A DNA stretch of 23,947 bases from an uncultured Oscillospiraceae bacterium (lineage in GTDB: Bacteria > Bacillota_A > Clostridia > Oscillospirales > Oscillospiraceae), in NCBI GenBank assembly GCA_900770015.1, contig CAAGIU010000311.1:1-23947 (forward strand), in the 5' to 3' direction. Made by a program: the position numbers and the translations under genes. Numbering within the stretch: the first letter of the stretch is position 1; each line of letters begins with the position of its first letter. Below the pieces are notes generated by a model, which searched no databases, had not been told where the DNA came from, and was given only the letters and a program-made list of their open reading frames with translations. Shown piece after piece: positions 1-7,429 of this stretch.

Positions 1-333
1 ATTGCCGTGGTCAAACAGCGGGGCCTTGGAATGGGGCTGCATCACCGGGGGAGCAAAAGGGATATCAAGCTCACCGCAGCGCCGCTACTCCTCAAATGAA
101 ATCACCGTTTCCTTCGGCAGCTTCTCATTCTGGCAATTCAAAAGATAGGAAATTGCGTACTTGGCAAAGGGCTGAGAAATCATTTTATCCCGCTCCGCAG
201 GCTGGATGATCTCCGCCGTTTTGCTTTCAAAGTCAAACTGAATCTCGCCCCATTCGCCGTCGCTGTCCCATGATACAAGTATTTTGCAGAGGTTTTTTCT
301 TTCTGGATTTTCTTTTATGCATACTTGAGCGTA
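1..333 (-). pseudogene. Decayed gene fragment, function unknown
   Basis: Reading the minus strand directly after the TetR stop gives an open stretch of about 82 codons in the same frame as the TetR gene, ending at a TAG (87-85). The frame then stays open for another 28 codons to the window edge. The translation looks like real protein (for example the strings SWDSDGEWGEIQF and PFAKYAISYLLN, and after the TAG ELDIPFAPP). It has no ATG, GTG or TTG start in a plausible place and no ribosome site. I therefore read it as the remains of a longer gene whose 5' part was lost at the TetR junction and which carries an in-frame stop. I do not recognise the family. It could instead be an intact small protein ending at the TAG if an unusual start is used. 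Confidence 0.4.
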
Positions 334-858
334 TCAAACTACACCCTGTCCTTGCATCATTTTACGGAAAAGAACTGCCAACTGCGCCGGTGTTTCGTAG
401 AAGCCCCGTTTGATCCATTCATCCAGAAGTTCAAACAGGCCATAGGAATAGAACCGGGCCTCGTAACATTCGGCAGGATCGGCGCCATACTGCGGCATCA
501 TGATCTGATAAAAAGCCGCATACACGCTGGATTGCTGCTCCGCACGATATATCTCGTTGAGCGTGTCCTGAATGGTAGCATTGAAATCAAAGAAGGTTTC
601 CGCATTCTCCAGGGTATACCGGTGGCGTTCCTTCATGCCATGTTCGTCCGCCCACCGATACCAGAGCCGAACCAGCTTGAAGGTCAGCGCTTCGTTTTTT
701 GTCTCAAAGTTTCGGAACCAGGTAGAGCGGTTGACCCCAGCGGCTTGTGAAATCTCATTGACAGTTATTTTGGCGAATGGCTTCTTCTTCATAAGCTGAA
801 GGAGCGAATCCGCCATACACTCTTTCAGAAAATCCGTTGTTTTGGGACTGGCACCCAT
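334..858 (-). CDS. TetR/AcrR family transcriptional regulator
   Basis: 174 residues, close to the usual TetR length. The N-terminal helix-turn-helix lies at about residues 28-52, with the typical pattern ITVNEISQAAGVNRSTWFRNF spread over the recognition region. The remainder is a helical ligand-binding domain rich in aromatic residues. The start is an ATG preceded by GGAGGG with good spacing. The gene is divergent from the degV-like gene with a 183-base spacer that holds a promoter and an inverted repeat, so it most likely represses that neighbouring unit and perhaps itself. The ligand cannot be told from sequence. Confidence 0.9.
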   Translation of the reverse strand: MGASPKTTDFLKECMADSLLQLMKKKPFAKITVNEISQAAGVNRSTWFRNFETKNEALTFKLVRLWYRWADEHGMKERHRYTLENAETFFDFNATIQDTLNEIYRAEQQSSVYAAFYQIMMPQYGADPAECYEARFYSYGLFELLDEWIKRGFYETPAQLAVLFRKMMQGQGVV

Positions 859-917
859 TTTATTCCCTCCGTTTGTGCGACAATTTACCCTAAAAGTTGT
901 TTATGGTTTGTGCACTC

Positions 918-946
918 TTGCATTTCAACCGATGTTAAATTACAAT
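918..946 (+). promoter_or_regulatory. Sigma-A type promoter for the degV-like unit
   Basis: A -35 like TTGCAT (918-923) is separated by exactly 17 bases from a -10 TACAAT (941-946, five of six consensus bases). This predicts transcription starting near 953, giving a leader of about 90 bases before the ATG at 1042. No other equally good pair is seen in this spacer on the plus strand. Confidence 0.6.
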
Positions 947-951
947 AGTAT

Positions 952-969
952 AAGCGACTTTTGTTGCTT
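952..969. promoter_or_regulatory. Inverted repeat, candidate TetR operator
   Basis: AAGCGAC (952-958), four T residues and GTTGCTT (963-969) form an inverted repeat with six of seven arm bases matching. It sits right at the predicted transcription start of the degV-like gene. Two further GTTGC copies follow at 970 and 982. Position and shape suit a repressor site for the divergent TetR protein; this is inferred from location only. Confidence 0.4.
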
Positions 970-1041
970 GTTGCGTTTACTGTTGCTTATATCTATGATA
1001 GTCAGCATGGAACGAAAAGTCAAGATAAGTGAGGAAAAACT

Positions 1042-1905
1042 ATGGCAAAAATTAAAATAGCAACTGATTCTACTGCCGATATTCCAAAGATTTTCTGTGC
1101 AGAACTGAACATCTCCGTCCTCCCGTTGACAGTTCTGGCAAATGAAAAGGAATACCGGGATGGCGTAGACATCACACCGCAGGAATTCTACCGAATTATT
1201 GATGAATCCAAAAAACTGCCGGTATCCTCTCAGGTGGCATCTGTACTGTATACTGAGCTGTTTGAGGAAACCTGGAAAGCCGGTTACACCGATCTGATTC
1301 AAGTAACGGTAAATTCCAAAGGCTCCGGCACCTATCAGGCTGCGGTTCTGTCCAGAAATCTATTCTATGAAGAACACCCGGAGGCCGAGGAGCAGCTTGC
1401 CATCCACATCATTGATTCCAAAACCTACAGCATGGCCTATGGCATTGGCGTGATTGAGGGAGCGCAGATGGTGCGCTCCGGTGCCTCTGTGGACGAAGTG
1501 ATTTCCCACATCCATGAGTGGCTGGAACATACCCGCCCTGTCTTTATTCCGCTGAATCTGCGGTGCGTCAAGAAGTCCGGTCGCATTTCTCCGGCGGCAG
1601 CTTTCGTCGGGGATGCCATCGGCCTGAAACCGCTGATTACCTTTGAGGATGGTGAGGCAAAGATCATCGGAAAGGCCCGTGGAGAGCGAAAGGCTATCTC
1701 TGCGCTGTTGGATCTATGCAAGAAGGAGCGTAGGCCCGACACCAACTATGCCCTCGTTTACGGAAACAACGCGGAGGCATTCGCAGCATTGAAGGAAGCC
1801 TGTGCAGAGATCATGGACAAGCCGCCCGTCGCTGAGTATCCGGTGGGCTGTGTGATTGCCATCAACACAGGCCCTGATATGGTCGGAATCCTGTACCGTA
1901 CATAA
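1042..1905 (+). CDS. DegV family (fatty-acid-binding) protein
   Basis: 287 residues, the normal size for DegV proteins, which bind a fatty acid and in several Firmicutes serve as FakB partners of the fatty acid kinase FakA. The N-terminal ATDSTADIP segment (residues 7-15) is the family hallmark. Later segments GSGTYQAA, IDSKTYSMAYG, VKKSGRI and the C-terminal INTGPDMVGI also fit the family. The start ATG follows GTGAGGAAAA. It is the first gene of a short unit with a hydrolase and a HAD phosphatase, probably under the divergent TetR regulator. No fakA is present in this window, so a role in fatty acid phosphorylation is only a family-based suggestion. Confidence 0.9.
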   Translation: MAKIKIATDSTADIPKIFCAELNISVLPLTVLANEKEYRDGVDITPQEFYRIIDESKKLPVSSQVASVLYTELFEETWKAGYTDLIQVTVNSKGSGTYQAAVLSRNLFYEEHPEAEEQLAIHIIDSKTYSMAYGIGVIEGAQMVRSGASVDEVISHIHEWLEHTRPVFIPLNLRCVKKSGRISPAAAFVGDAIGLKPLITFEDGEAKIIGKARGERKAISALLDLCKKERRPDTNYALVYGNNAEAFAALKEACAEIMDKPPVAEYPVGCVIAINTGPDMVGILYRT

Positions 1906-2018
1906 CTGCGGCATCCGCATTGGCGTCAACCGTGGACTGTGCTCCTATTACGCAGAAAAGGGCGGCGTGCTGGTCGGTTTTGAAAGCAGATAAGCTACTC
2001 TCGCAATGGAGGCTAATG

Positions 2019-2837
2019 ATGAAAACGAAATCCCATTTTTTCTGTTACCGGGACGGTTTGAAAATCAAGGGGACGGTATTTCTCCCGGAAGACCACGCAC
2101 AGGAGAAGCTGCCGATTGCGATTGTCTGCCACGAGTTCATGGCGAACCGTCTTTTTTCTTATCCCTACGCAAAAACCCTTGCACGGTGCGGATACGCAGC
2201 TTTCTGTTTTGATTTCTGCGGCGGCGGTCTGGTCAGCGCCAGCCAGGGCAGCAGCCGGGATATGTCTGTAGTGACGGAAATGGCCGATTTGAAAGCGGTG
2301 ATTCAATTTGCCAGGGAGCAGGACTTCACAGACAAGAACACGCTGCTCCTGATGGGATGCAGCCAGGGTGGCCTAGTGGCGGCACTGACTGCGGCAGAAA
2401 TGCCGGAGGAGGTCAGCGGATTGATTCTGCAATACCCTGCCCTGTGCATTCCGGATGCTGCACGAAAGGGCGAGATGCTGTGGCTGACATTTGATCCTGC
2501 CCATATCCCGGACAAAATGCACGCAGGTCCAATGCGGCTGGGGCGGAGATATGCAGCGGATGTGATGGACATGGATGCCTTTCAGAACATCACAGGGTAC
2601 ACAGGAAAAGTACTTCTCCTCCATGGAGATCGGGATACCATTGTGGACATGGAATACTCTCAAAGGGCGTTTGCGGTGTATCAGGCTGCCGGTGCGGACG
2701 CGCGGTTTGTTACAATCCCTGGTGGAAAACATATCTTCCGCAGGCCGGCCCACATTCGTCAGGCGCAGAAAGCAATCGCTGAGTTTGCACAGAGCATAAA
2801 GGAGGACAAATATGAAACTAACAACTGCCTTGTTTGA
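2019..2837 (+). CDS. Alpha/beta hydrolase (serine esterase/peptidase-like)
   Basis: 272 residues. The alpha/beta hydrolase triad is visible: nucleophile Ser115 in GCSQGG, acid Asp206 in HGDRDT and His238 in GGKHIF. The oxyanion region follows IVCHEF near residues 35-40. I place the start at the second ATG of an ATGATG pair, six bases after GGAGG (2008-2012); the first ATG is only three bases away. The reading frame is open upstream to at least 1920, but nothing there supports a start. Its last 26 bases overlap the next gene, so the two are translated together. No signal peptide is seen, so it is cytoplasmic. The substrate is unknown; acyl esters are the family default. Confidence 0.85.
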   Translation: MKTKSHFFCYRDGLKIKGTVFLPEDHAQEKLPIAIVCHEFMANRLFSYPYAKTLARCGYAAFCFDFCGGGLVSASQGSSRDMSVVTEMADLKAVIQFAREQDFTDKNTLLLMGCSQGGLVAALTAAEMPEEVSGLILQYPALCIPDAARKGEMLWLTFDPAHIPDKMHAGPMRLGRRYAADVMDMDAFQNITGYTGKVLLLHGDRDTIVDMEYSQRAFAVYQAAGADARFVTIPGGKHIFRRPAHIRQAQKAIAEFAQSIKEDKYETNNCLV

Positions 2838-3531
2838 CCTGGATGGGACATTGCTTCCCATGGATAATGATGCCTTTACAAAGGGCTATTTCAAATTACT
2901 GGCTGCCAAGCTGGCTCCCCATGGATATGACCCACGGCAGCTTGTGGACGGGATTTGGGCGGGCACCGCTGCCATGGTAAAGAATGATGGAACCCAAAGC
3001 AATGAGGCTGCCTTCTGGAAAAAATTCGCCGGGATTTTCGGAGAAAAGGCGCTTGCGGACAAGCCACTGTTTGATGAATTCTATGAGAAGGAATTTCAGA
3101 CAGCAAAAGGGCTTTGCGGGTTAAACCCCAACGCGGCAATCGCCGTTCATACCGTAAAGGAAATGGGACTGCGGGTAGCACTGGCGACCAATCCTATTTT
3201 CCCGGCAGTTGCCACTCAGAGCCGGATTTGTTGGGCTGGCCTGGAGCCGGAGGATTTTGAACTGTATACGACTTATGAGAATATCGGACTCTGCAAGCCA
3301 AACCCTGAGTATTATCGGGAGATAGCGGAAAGGCTTGGTGTGCAGCCGGAGGAGTGTCTGATGGTCGGAAATGATGTGACAGAGGACATGGTCGCCAGTG
3401 AAACCGGTATGCAGGTATTTCTGCTGACGGACTGCCTAATCAACAAGGAACGCAAGGACATTTCCGTGTATCCCCGCGGCAGCTTCCGGCAGCTTATTGA
3501 CTTTATCGAAGATAAGTGCCAGGAAGCTTAA
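2812..3531 (+). CDS. HAD family hydrolase (phosphatase-like, subfamily IA)
   Basis: 239 residues with all four HAD motifs: nucleophile and acid Asp9 and Asp11 in FDLDGT, Thr126 in LATNP, Lys162 in CKPNPEYY and the acidic motif GNDVTEDM around residues 187-193. A helical cap occupies roughly residues 17-100. It probably dephosphorylates a small phosphate ester. The ATG follows a strong AAGGAGG site and lies inside the end of the preceding hydrolase gene. A sugar- or nucleotide-phosphatase role is possible, but nothing in the sequence fixes it. Confidence 0.88.
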   Translation: MKLTTALFDLDGTLLPMDNDAFTKGYFKLLAAKLAPHGYDPRQLVDGIWAGTAAMVKNDGTQSNEAAFWKKFAGIFGEKALADKPLFDEFYEKEFQTAKGLCGLNPNAAIAVHTVKEMGLRVALATNPIFPAVATQSRICWAGLEPEDFELYTTYENIGLCKPNPEYYREIAERLGVQPEECLMVGNDVTEDMVASETGMQVFLLTDCLINKERKDISVYPRGSFRQLIDFIEDKCQEA

Positions 3532-3558
3532 TTACAATGCAATACACCAAGATTTTAT

Positions 3559-3585
3559 GATGTTTCCCCAACATCCTCAGATGTG
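3559..3585. promoter_or_regulatory. Triple half-site operator candidate before the symporter gene
   Basis: GATGTT (3559-3564), a 5-base spacer and AACATC (3570-3575) form a perfect 6-base inverted repeat. After CTCA a third half-site GATGTG (3580-3585) makes a second perfect repeat, ACATC-CTCA-GATGT. The cluster ends where a -35 would lie for the -10 at 3604-3609, so a bound protein could block or replace -35 recognition. Confidence 0.4.
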
Positions 3586-3600
3586 ATATTTTACAAACCT

Positions 3601-3609
3601 TGCTATAAT
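3601..3609 (+). promoter_or_regulatory. Extended -10 promoter for the symporter unit
   Basis: A perfect TATAAT (3604-3609) is preceded by TGC, giving an extended -10 element. No good -35 is found 16-18 bases upstream, where the inverted-repeat cluster lies. The predicted start is near 3616, about 37 bases before the ATG at 3653. Confidence 0.55.
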
Positions 3610-3652
3610 AATCACGAATAATTTGGCGAAATGCCAAAAAGGAGGAAATGTC

Positions 3653-5122
3653 ATGGCGAAAACAAAAACAAAACCAAGCCAGGAGGGCTGGCGGACAACC
3701 AAAAAAGAACGCCGCAATTACATAATCGGTGACCTGGGCCGTACTCTGGAAGGGTACATCGTAACCGCAATGATGAGCACCTTCATGATCTTCCAGGGCA
3801 TCGATATGACCGCGGTTGCTGGCGCGATGCTGGTAGTCAAGATTATCGATGCCTTTGATGATGTGATCTTCGGCTACTTTGTCGACCGCATCCATATCAC
3901 CGAGTGGAAAGCCTTCAAAAAGATTACAGGTGAAGGAAAATATCTTCCCTGGTATCGTCTGACCTATTTCCTGTTTCCCATTTTTACGGCCTTGTTCTTC
4001 TGTATGCCCATGAGCTGGCCCGCTGGAGCCAAGATCGTATGGTTCTTTGTGTTCTATCTGCTGTATGATCTGACCTACACGCTGGTAGAAGTCCCCATGC
4101 AGTCTATGATCGTGACGCTCACCGACAATACCGACGAGCGGAATGCGATTCTCCAGACCAAAACCATCGTCAACTCTCTTGCTACTATTTTTGCTGGTAT
4201 TATCTGGACCGTTTCCATCAGTGAATATGTGGGAATTGGTATCCGGGACATTGCTTTGGTTTCTTCTGTGGCATTCTTCTTTATGATGCTTCCCATGTGC
4301 AAGGGCGTCAAGGAACACAATACCACCCTTGCCAATGTCGATCCGGAGGAGAACGAGAAATACTCGCTGAAGGATATGTGGAACTGCATCAAGACGAACA
4401 AGTACCTGATGGTTCTCCTGCTCAGCACGGTCATTACCTCCTGCCTGCAAACTGGCAGCGCTGTGGGCCTACTGGTTTCCTATTATCACTTCGGCAGCAG
4501 CCTTGTTATGGCAATTCCCATTGTCATTTCGCTGATCCCGGTTATCATTGCCCAGATGCAGACCAGAAAGCTGGTCAACAAATTTGGAAAGCTGAAAGTG
4601 TTCATTGTTTGCGGTACCATCGGTGCCCTGATCCAACTGAGTATTTATTTTGTTGGGCCGATCTTCGCGATTTGCTGCGCACTGCTGGTCATTCAGGCAC
4701 CCTTCGGCAATATCAGCAATGTGGCGAAGAGCTTTTTCCTGCCGGATACCATTGAGTACACCCGCTATAAGACTGGTAAGGATTGCTCCGGTATCTGCAA
4801 TGCCCTGTCCTCCTTTGTAACGAAGCTAACCTCCAGTGTGTCCGCTTCCCTGGGCCTGTTTATCCTCGGCCTGTCCAACTACATCCCGGTTGTTGCGGAG
4901 AGCTTTGAGGATTTGGAGAGGGCCGGTGTGACCCAGCCGCCTGAAGCGCTGAATGTGATGTGGATTATCTATGCGCTGATTCCTTTGGTTGGCACGCTGC
5001 TGGGCGTTCTGGTTATGGGCTTCTACAAGCTGAGAGATCAGGATGTGGCGTTGATGGCAAAATGCAATGCTGGCGAGATCTCTCGTGAAGAATGTGAAGC
5101 GCAGCTAAGCAGAAAGTATTAA
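3653..5122 (+). CDS. MFS sugar:cation symporter of the GPH (MelB-like) family
   Basis: 489 residues with about 12 hydrophobic segments. The first transmembrane segments carry the GPH pattern: IGDLGRTLEGY near the start, then KIIDAFDDVIFGYFVDR in the second/third segment region (the Asp-rich cation-binding zone), followed by GKYLPW, the counterpart of the family GKFRPW loop. GPH carriers move glycosides, pentosides or hexuronides with Na+ or H+. The start chosen is the ATG eight bases after AGGAGG; an in-frame TTG at 3623 lacks a ribosome site. It is co-transcribed with a serine hydrolase and lies next to a rhamnoside operon, so rhamnosylated oligosaccharides or glycosides are likely cargo. 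That substrate is inference. Confidence 0.88.
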   Translation: MAKTKTKPSQEGWRTTKKERRNYIIGDLGRTLEGYIVTAMMSTFMIFQGIDMTAVAGAMLVVKIIDAFDDVIFGYFVDRIHITEWKAFKKITGEGKYLPWYRLTYFLFPIFTALFFCMPMSWPAGAKIVWFFVFYLLYDLTYTLVEVPMQSMIVTLTDNTDERNAILQTKTIVNSLATIFAGIIWTVSISEYVGIGIRDIALVSSVAFFFMMLPMCKGVKEHNTTLANVDPEENEKYSLKDMWNCIKTNKYLMVLLLSTVITSCLQTGSAVGLLVSYYHFGSSLVMAIPIVISLIPVIIAQMQTRKLVNKFGKLKVFIVCGTIGALIQLSIYFVGPIFAICCALLVIQAPFGNISNVAKSFFLPDTIEYTRYKTGKDCSGICNALSSFVTKLTSSVSASLGLFILGLSNYIPVVAESFEDLERAGVTQPPEALNVMWIIYALIPLVGTLLGVLVMGFYKLRDQDVALMAKCNAGEISREECEAQLSRKY

Positions 5123-5135
5123 GGATGGTGTCAAA

Positions 5136-6320
5136 ATGGATGTCCATGCGATAGACAAAGTAATGGAAGCCTATCTTCAAAATGAGGAAATGGCCGGCGG
5201 TGCTCTGATCGTCCGAAAGAACGATCAGGTGGTGTTCGACGGCAAGTGGGGCTATGCGGATATTGAAAGGAAACTACCCATTACCGATGATACCATTTTC
5301 CGCATGGCATCCATGACCAAGATAGTCACGACGGTTGCGATACTCGGATTGATGGAGCAAGGAAAACTTTCCATTGATGATCCAATTTCTCAGTATTTGC
5401 CTAAATTCAAGAATATGCGTGTCTGCGCTGACAAGCGGTATGAATTCAAGCCCGGGATGAGTATGGCATCTCTTCTTCCTAAGCTGCTGTTTTTCCGTAT
5501 GGATCGGGTGAAAACGGTTCCTGCGGAGCGGGAGGTGACCATTCGGGATCTTCTCAGCCATACCTCCGGATTGCAGCAAGGTGTTGCCGGTATGATGGCA
5601 ATGATGAAACACAGTAAAAAGGATACGCTGGAGCAGCGTATTCAGGCATACAGCAAATATGCGCTGGATTTTCAGCCCGGAAGCGCCACCAGCTATTCCC
5701 CCTGCGCGGCTTTTGACATTTTGGGCTATCTGCTTGGTGTCATAACCGGAGAACCTGTACAGGAAGCGTACCGGAAGCTGGTTTTTGAACCCCTTGGCAT
5801 GGAGAGCGCAGCGTTTCATCTGACAACGGAGCAGAAGAAAAATCTGGCGCGAACCTATACCAGAAAAAAAGACAAGTTGATGGATATTACCGGAACAGCT
5901 AAGGATCTGGAAGGAATTTTGCGGACTGCGCAGGATTCTGACTATGTTGCGGGCTGCGGCGGCCTTTACTGCACAGTCCGGGACTATGAAAAACTGGCAC
6001 GGATGCTGTGCCGGGAGGGCGACGGTTATCTGAAGCCCGAAACAGTGTGCTTGATGCACACCGAGGCACAGGAGAAGCATCTGGAGCCGGAGCCGGGCCA
6101 GGTGTGGGGCTTGGGTGTTCGGATTCGGCAGCAGGACGCTTTCTGCACGCCGGGCACCTACGGCTGGAGCGGCGCTTTGGGAACCCATTTCTTTGTTTCT
6201 CCGGAGGAACATCTGGAGGCTGTTTTTGCCACCCATCGCGCTGACCTTGGCGGTTCAGGCTCGTATATCAGCCGCAAGGTTGAGGAACTTGTCTTTGGTA
6301 TCTGGGGCAACAAAAAGTAA
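5136..6320 (+). CDS. Serine hydrolase of the beta-lactamase/class C (esterase EstB-like) family
   Basis: 394 residues, the usual size. The SxxK catalytic motif is Ser59-Met-Thr-Lys62, followed by the family LLSHTSGL segment (139-146). The second motif tyrosine is probably Tyr187 in SYSP, and the third motif region is GWSGALGT, matching the WxGxxGT form of esterases rather than the KTG of true beta-lactamases. No signal peptide is seen, so it is probably cytoplasmic and not a resistance enzyme. It starts 13 bases after the symporter and is followed directly by a terminator. A job in removing acyl groups from the imported compound fits the context but is not shown by sequence. Confidence 0.88.
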   Translation: MDVHAIDKVMEAYLQNEEMAGGALIVRKNDQVVFDGKWGYADIERKLPITDDTIFRMASMTKIVTTVAILGLMEQGKLSIDDPISQYLPKFKNMRVCADKRYEFKPGMSMASLLPKLLFFRMDRVKTVPAEREVTIRDLLSHTSGLQQGVAGMMAMMKHSKKDTLEQRIQAYSKYALDFQPGSATSYSPCAAFDILGYLLGVITGEPVQEAYRKLVFEPLGMESAAFHLTTEQKKNLARTYTRKKDKLMDITGTAKDLEGILRTAQDSDYVAGCGGLYCTVRDYEKLARMLCREGDGYLKPETVCLMHTEAQEKHLEPEPGQVWGLGVRIRQQDAFCTPGTYGWSGALGTHFFVSPEEHLEAVFATHRADLGGSGSYISRKVEELVFGIWGNKK

Positions 6321-6324
6321 GCAA

Positions 6325-6359
6325 CAGACGCAGGCAAGTGCTGCCTGCGTCTGTTTTTT
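6325..6359 (+). terminator. Strong intrinsic terminator after the serine hydrolase gene
   Basis: A perfect 12-base stem, CAGACGCAGGCA (6325-6336) with its complement (6342-6353), a 5-base loop and six T residues. It ends the symporter unit five bases after its stop codon. The convergent AraC gene stops at 6358-6360, so the hairpin also lies just beyond that gene and may work in both directions. Confidence 0.93.
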
Positions 6360-7359
6360 ACAAGATATAATCCGTACTGTTGCGGTACTGGATCGGTGTC
6401 ATGCCAACCCGATTTTTGAACAAATAAATAAAGTTGTTGATGTCGTGGATTCCCACTGCGTGGGCAATTTTATTTGCAGGCAACGTTGTGGTTTTCAGCA
6501 TGATTTTTGCTTGGTTGATACGTACCCAGATCAAATAATCATTGGGAGAAAAGCCGGTATACCGCTTGAATTCTTTTGAGAGATGATACTTGTTGATTCG
6601 CGTGAGTTTCGCCAGGTCATCCAGGGAGATGGCTTCCTGGTAGCGTTCCTCCAGATACTTCATGGCCTGCTGCACAGACCGGGGCACATCCTGCTTCTGA
6701 ATTGCGAGTTTGGAAGCGAGAACCACAAGATAGAGGAGCAGTCCATCAATGGCGTGGGAAGCCCGCAGATCCCGGTGCAGGCTTGGAGAATCATAGATTT
6801 CCAAAACCTGCTCCAAATAACGCGCGAACCGGCCGGTTGTCTCCTCGTGAAACAGAAGCTGCCCCATTTTTTCATATTCTTCCGAATAATGTGCGGCAAG
6901 CGGGCCTTGAACATGAAGAACAGCGACCTTCCAATCTTCAACCGCTTCATAGTAATGTGGCTTGCAGCAGTTGATCAGCATTCCGTCACCGGGGTTTAGC
7001 GTTAGATTTTTCCCGCAGTATTCTACCGATCCGGTTCCTTCAAGGGTATAGAGTACCAGAAAGGAATGGAAATTCTGCCGCCGGGTATAGGAGCCTTTAC
7101 GGTAGTGGAAGATGGTAAATGCCTGCATATAGAAGAGGTTGCTTTTTGCAAAATCGGTGATGGGAACCGGCCGGAAAGCGTCTGTACTGCCGAAAATGTA
7201 AAACTCGGAGTTTGCCAAGTTTTCAGGATCATATTTCCCGCTTTTTAAGGTCGCATCAGATACCTGCCGGGATGTAACAGGTTGATTTGTTTCTGAATGG
7301 AGAAAGGATATGCCTTCAAACAAGGAAAAATCACCACCATTGAATATTATCTTTGACAT
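6358..7359 (-). CDS. AraC family transcriptional regulator (cupin sensor plus HTH)
   Basis: Up to 333 residues. The N-terminal half (about 60-180) is a cupin-like sensor with FLVLYTLEGTGSV and LNPGDGMLINCCKPHYY. The C-terminal 100 residues carry two helix-turn-helix units: ISLDDLAKLTRINKYHLSKEFKRYTG and the second helix pair ending in GMTPIQYRN, the classic AraC signature. The coordinates use the first ATG, which has no ribosome site and lies only three bases from a near-perfect -10. A TTG at 7323-7321, preceded by GGTGGTGA, is the more likely real start (321 residues). Being divergent from the rhamnoside operon, it is the best candidate for its activator, analogous to RhaS/RhaR. Confidence 0.92.
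   Translation of the reverse strand: MSKIIFNGGDFSLFEGISFLHSETNQPVTSRQVSDATLKSGKYDPENLANSEFYIFGSTDAFRPVPITDFAKSNLFYMQAFTIFHYRKGSYTRRQNFHSFLVLYTLEGTGSVEYCGKNLTLNPGDGMLINCCKPHYYEAVEDWKVAVLHVQGPLAAHYSEEYEKMGQLLFHEETTGRFARYLEQVLEIYDSPSLHRDLRASHAIDGLLLYLVVLASKLAIQKQDVPRSVQQAMKYLEERYQEAISLDDLAKLTRINKYHLSKEFKRYTGFSPNDYLIWVRINQAKIMLKTTTLPANKIAHAVGIHDINNFIYLFKNRVGMTPIQYRNSTDYIL
7331..7338 (-). promoter_or_regulatory. Ribosome site supporting a TTG start for the AraC gene
   Basis: GGTGGTGA matches the consensus GGAGGTGA in seven of eight bases and stands seven bases before an in-frame TTG (7323-7321). The ATG at 7359 has nothing comparable upstream. Its A lies only three bases from the -10 hexamer, so that ATG would precede the expected transcription start. 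Confidence 0.5.
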
Positions 7360-7361
7360 TC

Positions 7362-7390
7362 ATTATACCCGTATTACGATGGGTTTTCAA
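7362..7390 (-). promoter_or_regulatory. Near-consensus promoter of the AraC gene
   Basis: On the minus strand TTGAAA (7390-7385) and a perfect TATAAT (7367-7362) are exactly 17 bases apart. The predicted start is near 7355. This is the best sigma-A promoter in the window and suggests steady expression of the regulator. Confidence 0.75.
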
Positions 7391-7394
7391 TTGC

Positions 7395-7410
7395 AAATAT
7401 AACAATATTT
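7395..7410. promoter_or_regulatory. Inverted repeat upstream of the rhamnoside operon
   Basis: AAATAT, AACA, ATATTT is a perfect 6-base inverted repeat just before the ribosome site of the first operon gene. The surrounding spacer has no convincing -35/-10 pair on the plus strand, which would fit a promoter that needs an activator. The repeat is AT-rich and could be chance. Confidence 0.25.
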
Positions 7411-7429
7411 TATGATTTAGGAGGCAGAT

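Noticed and set aside
1..333. Stop-codon readthrough or an altered genetic code
   Set aside because: TGA and TAG act as normal stops in the other genes of the window and no recoding element is seen.
5136..6320. Antibiotic-resistance beta-lactamase
   Set aside because: It has no signal peptide, its third motif is of the esterase type, and it is co-transcribed with a sugar symporter.
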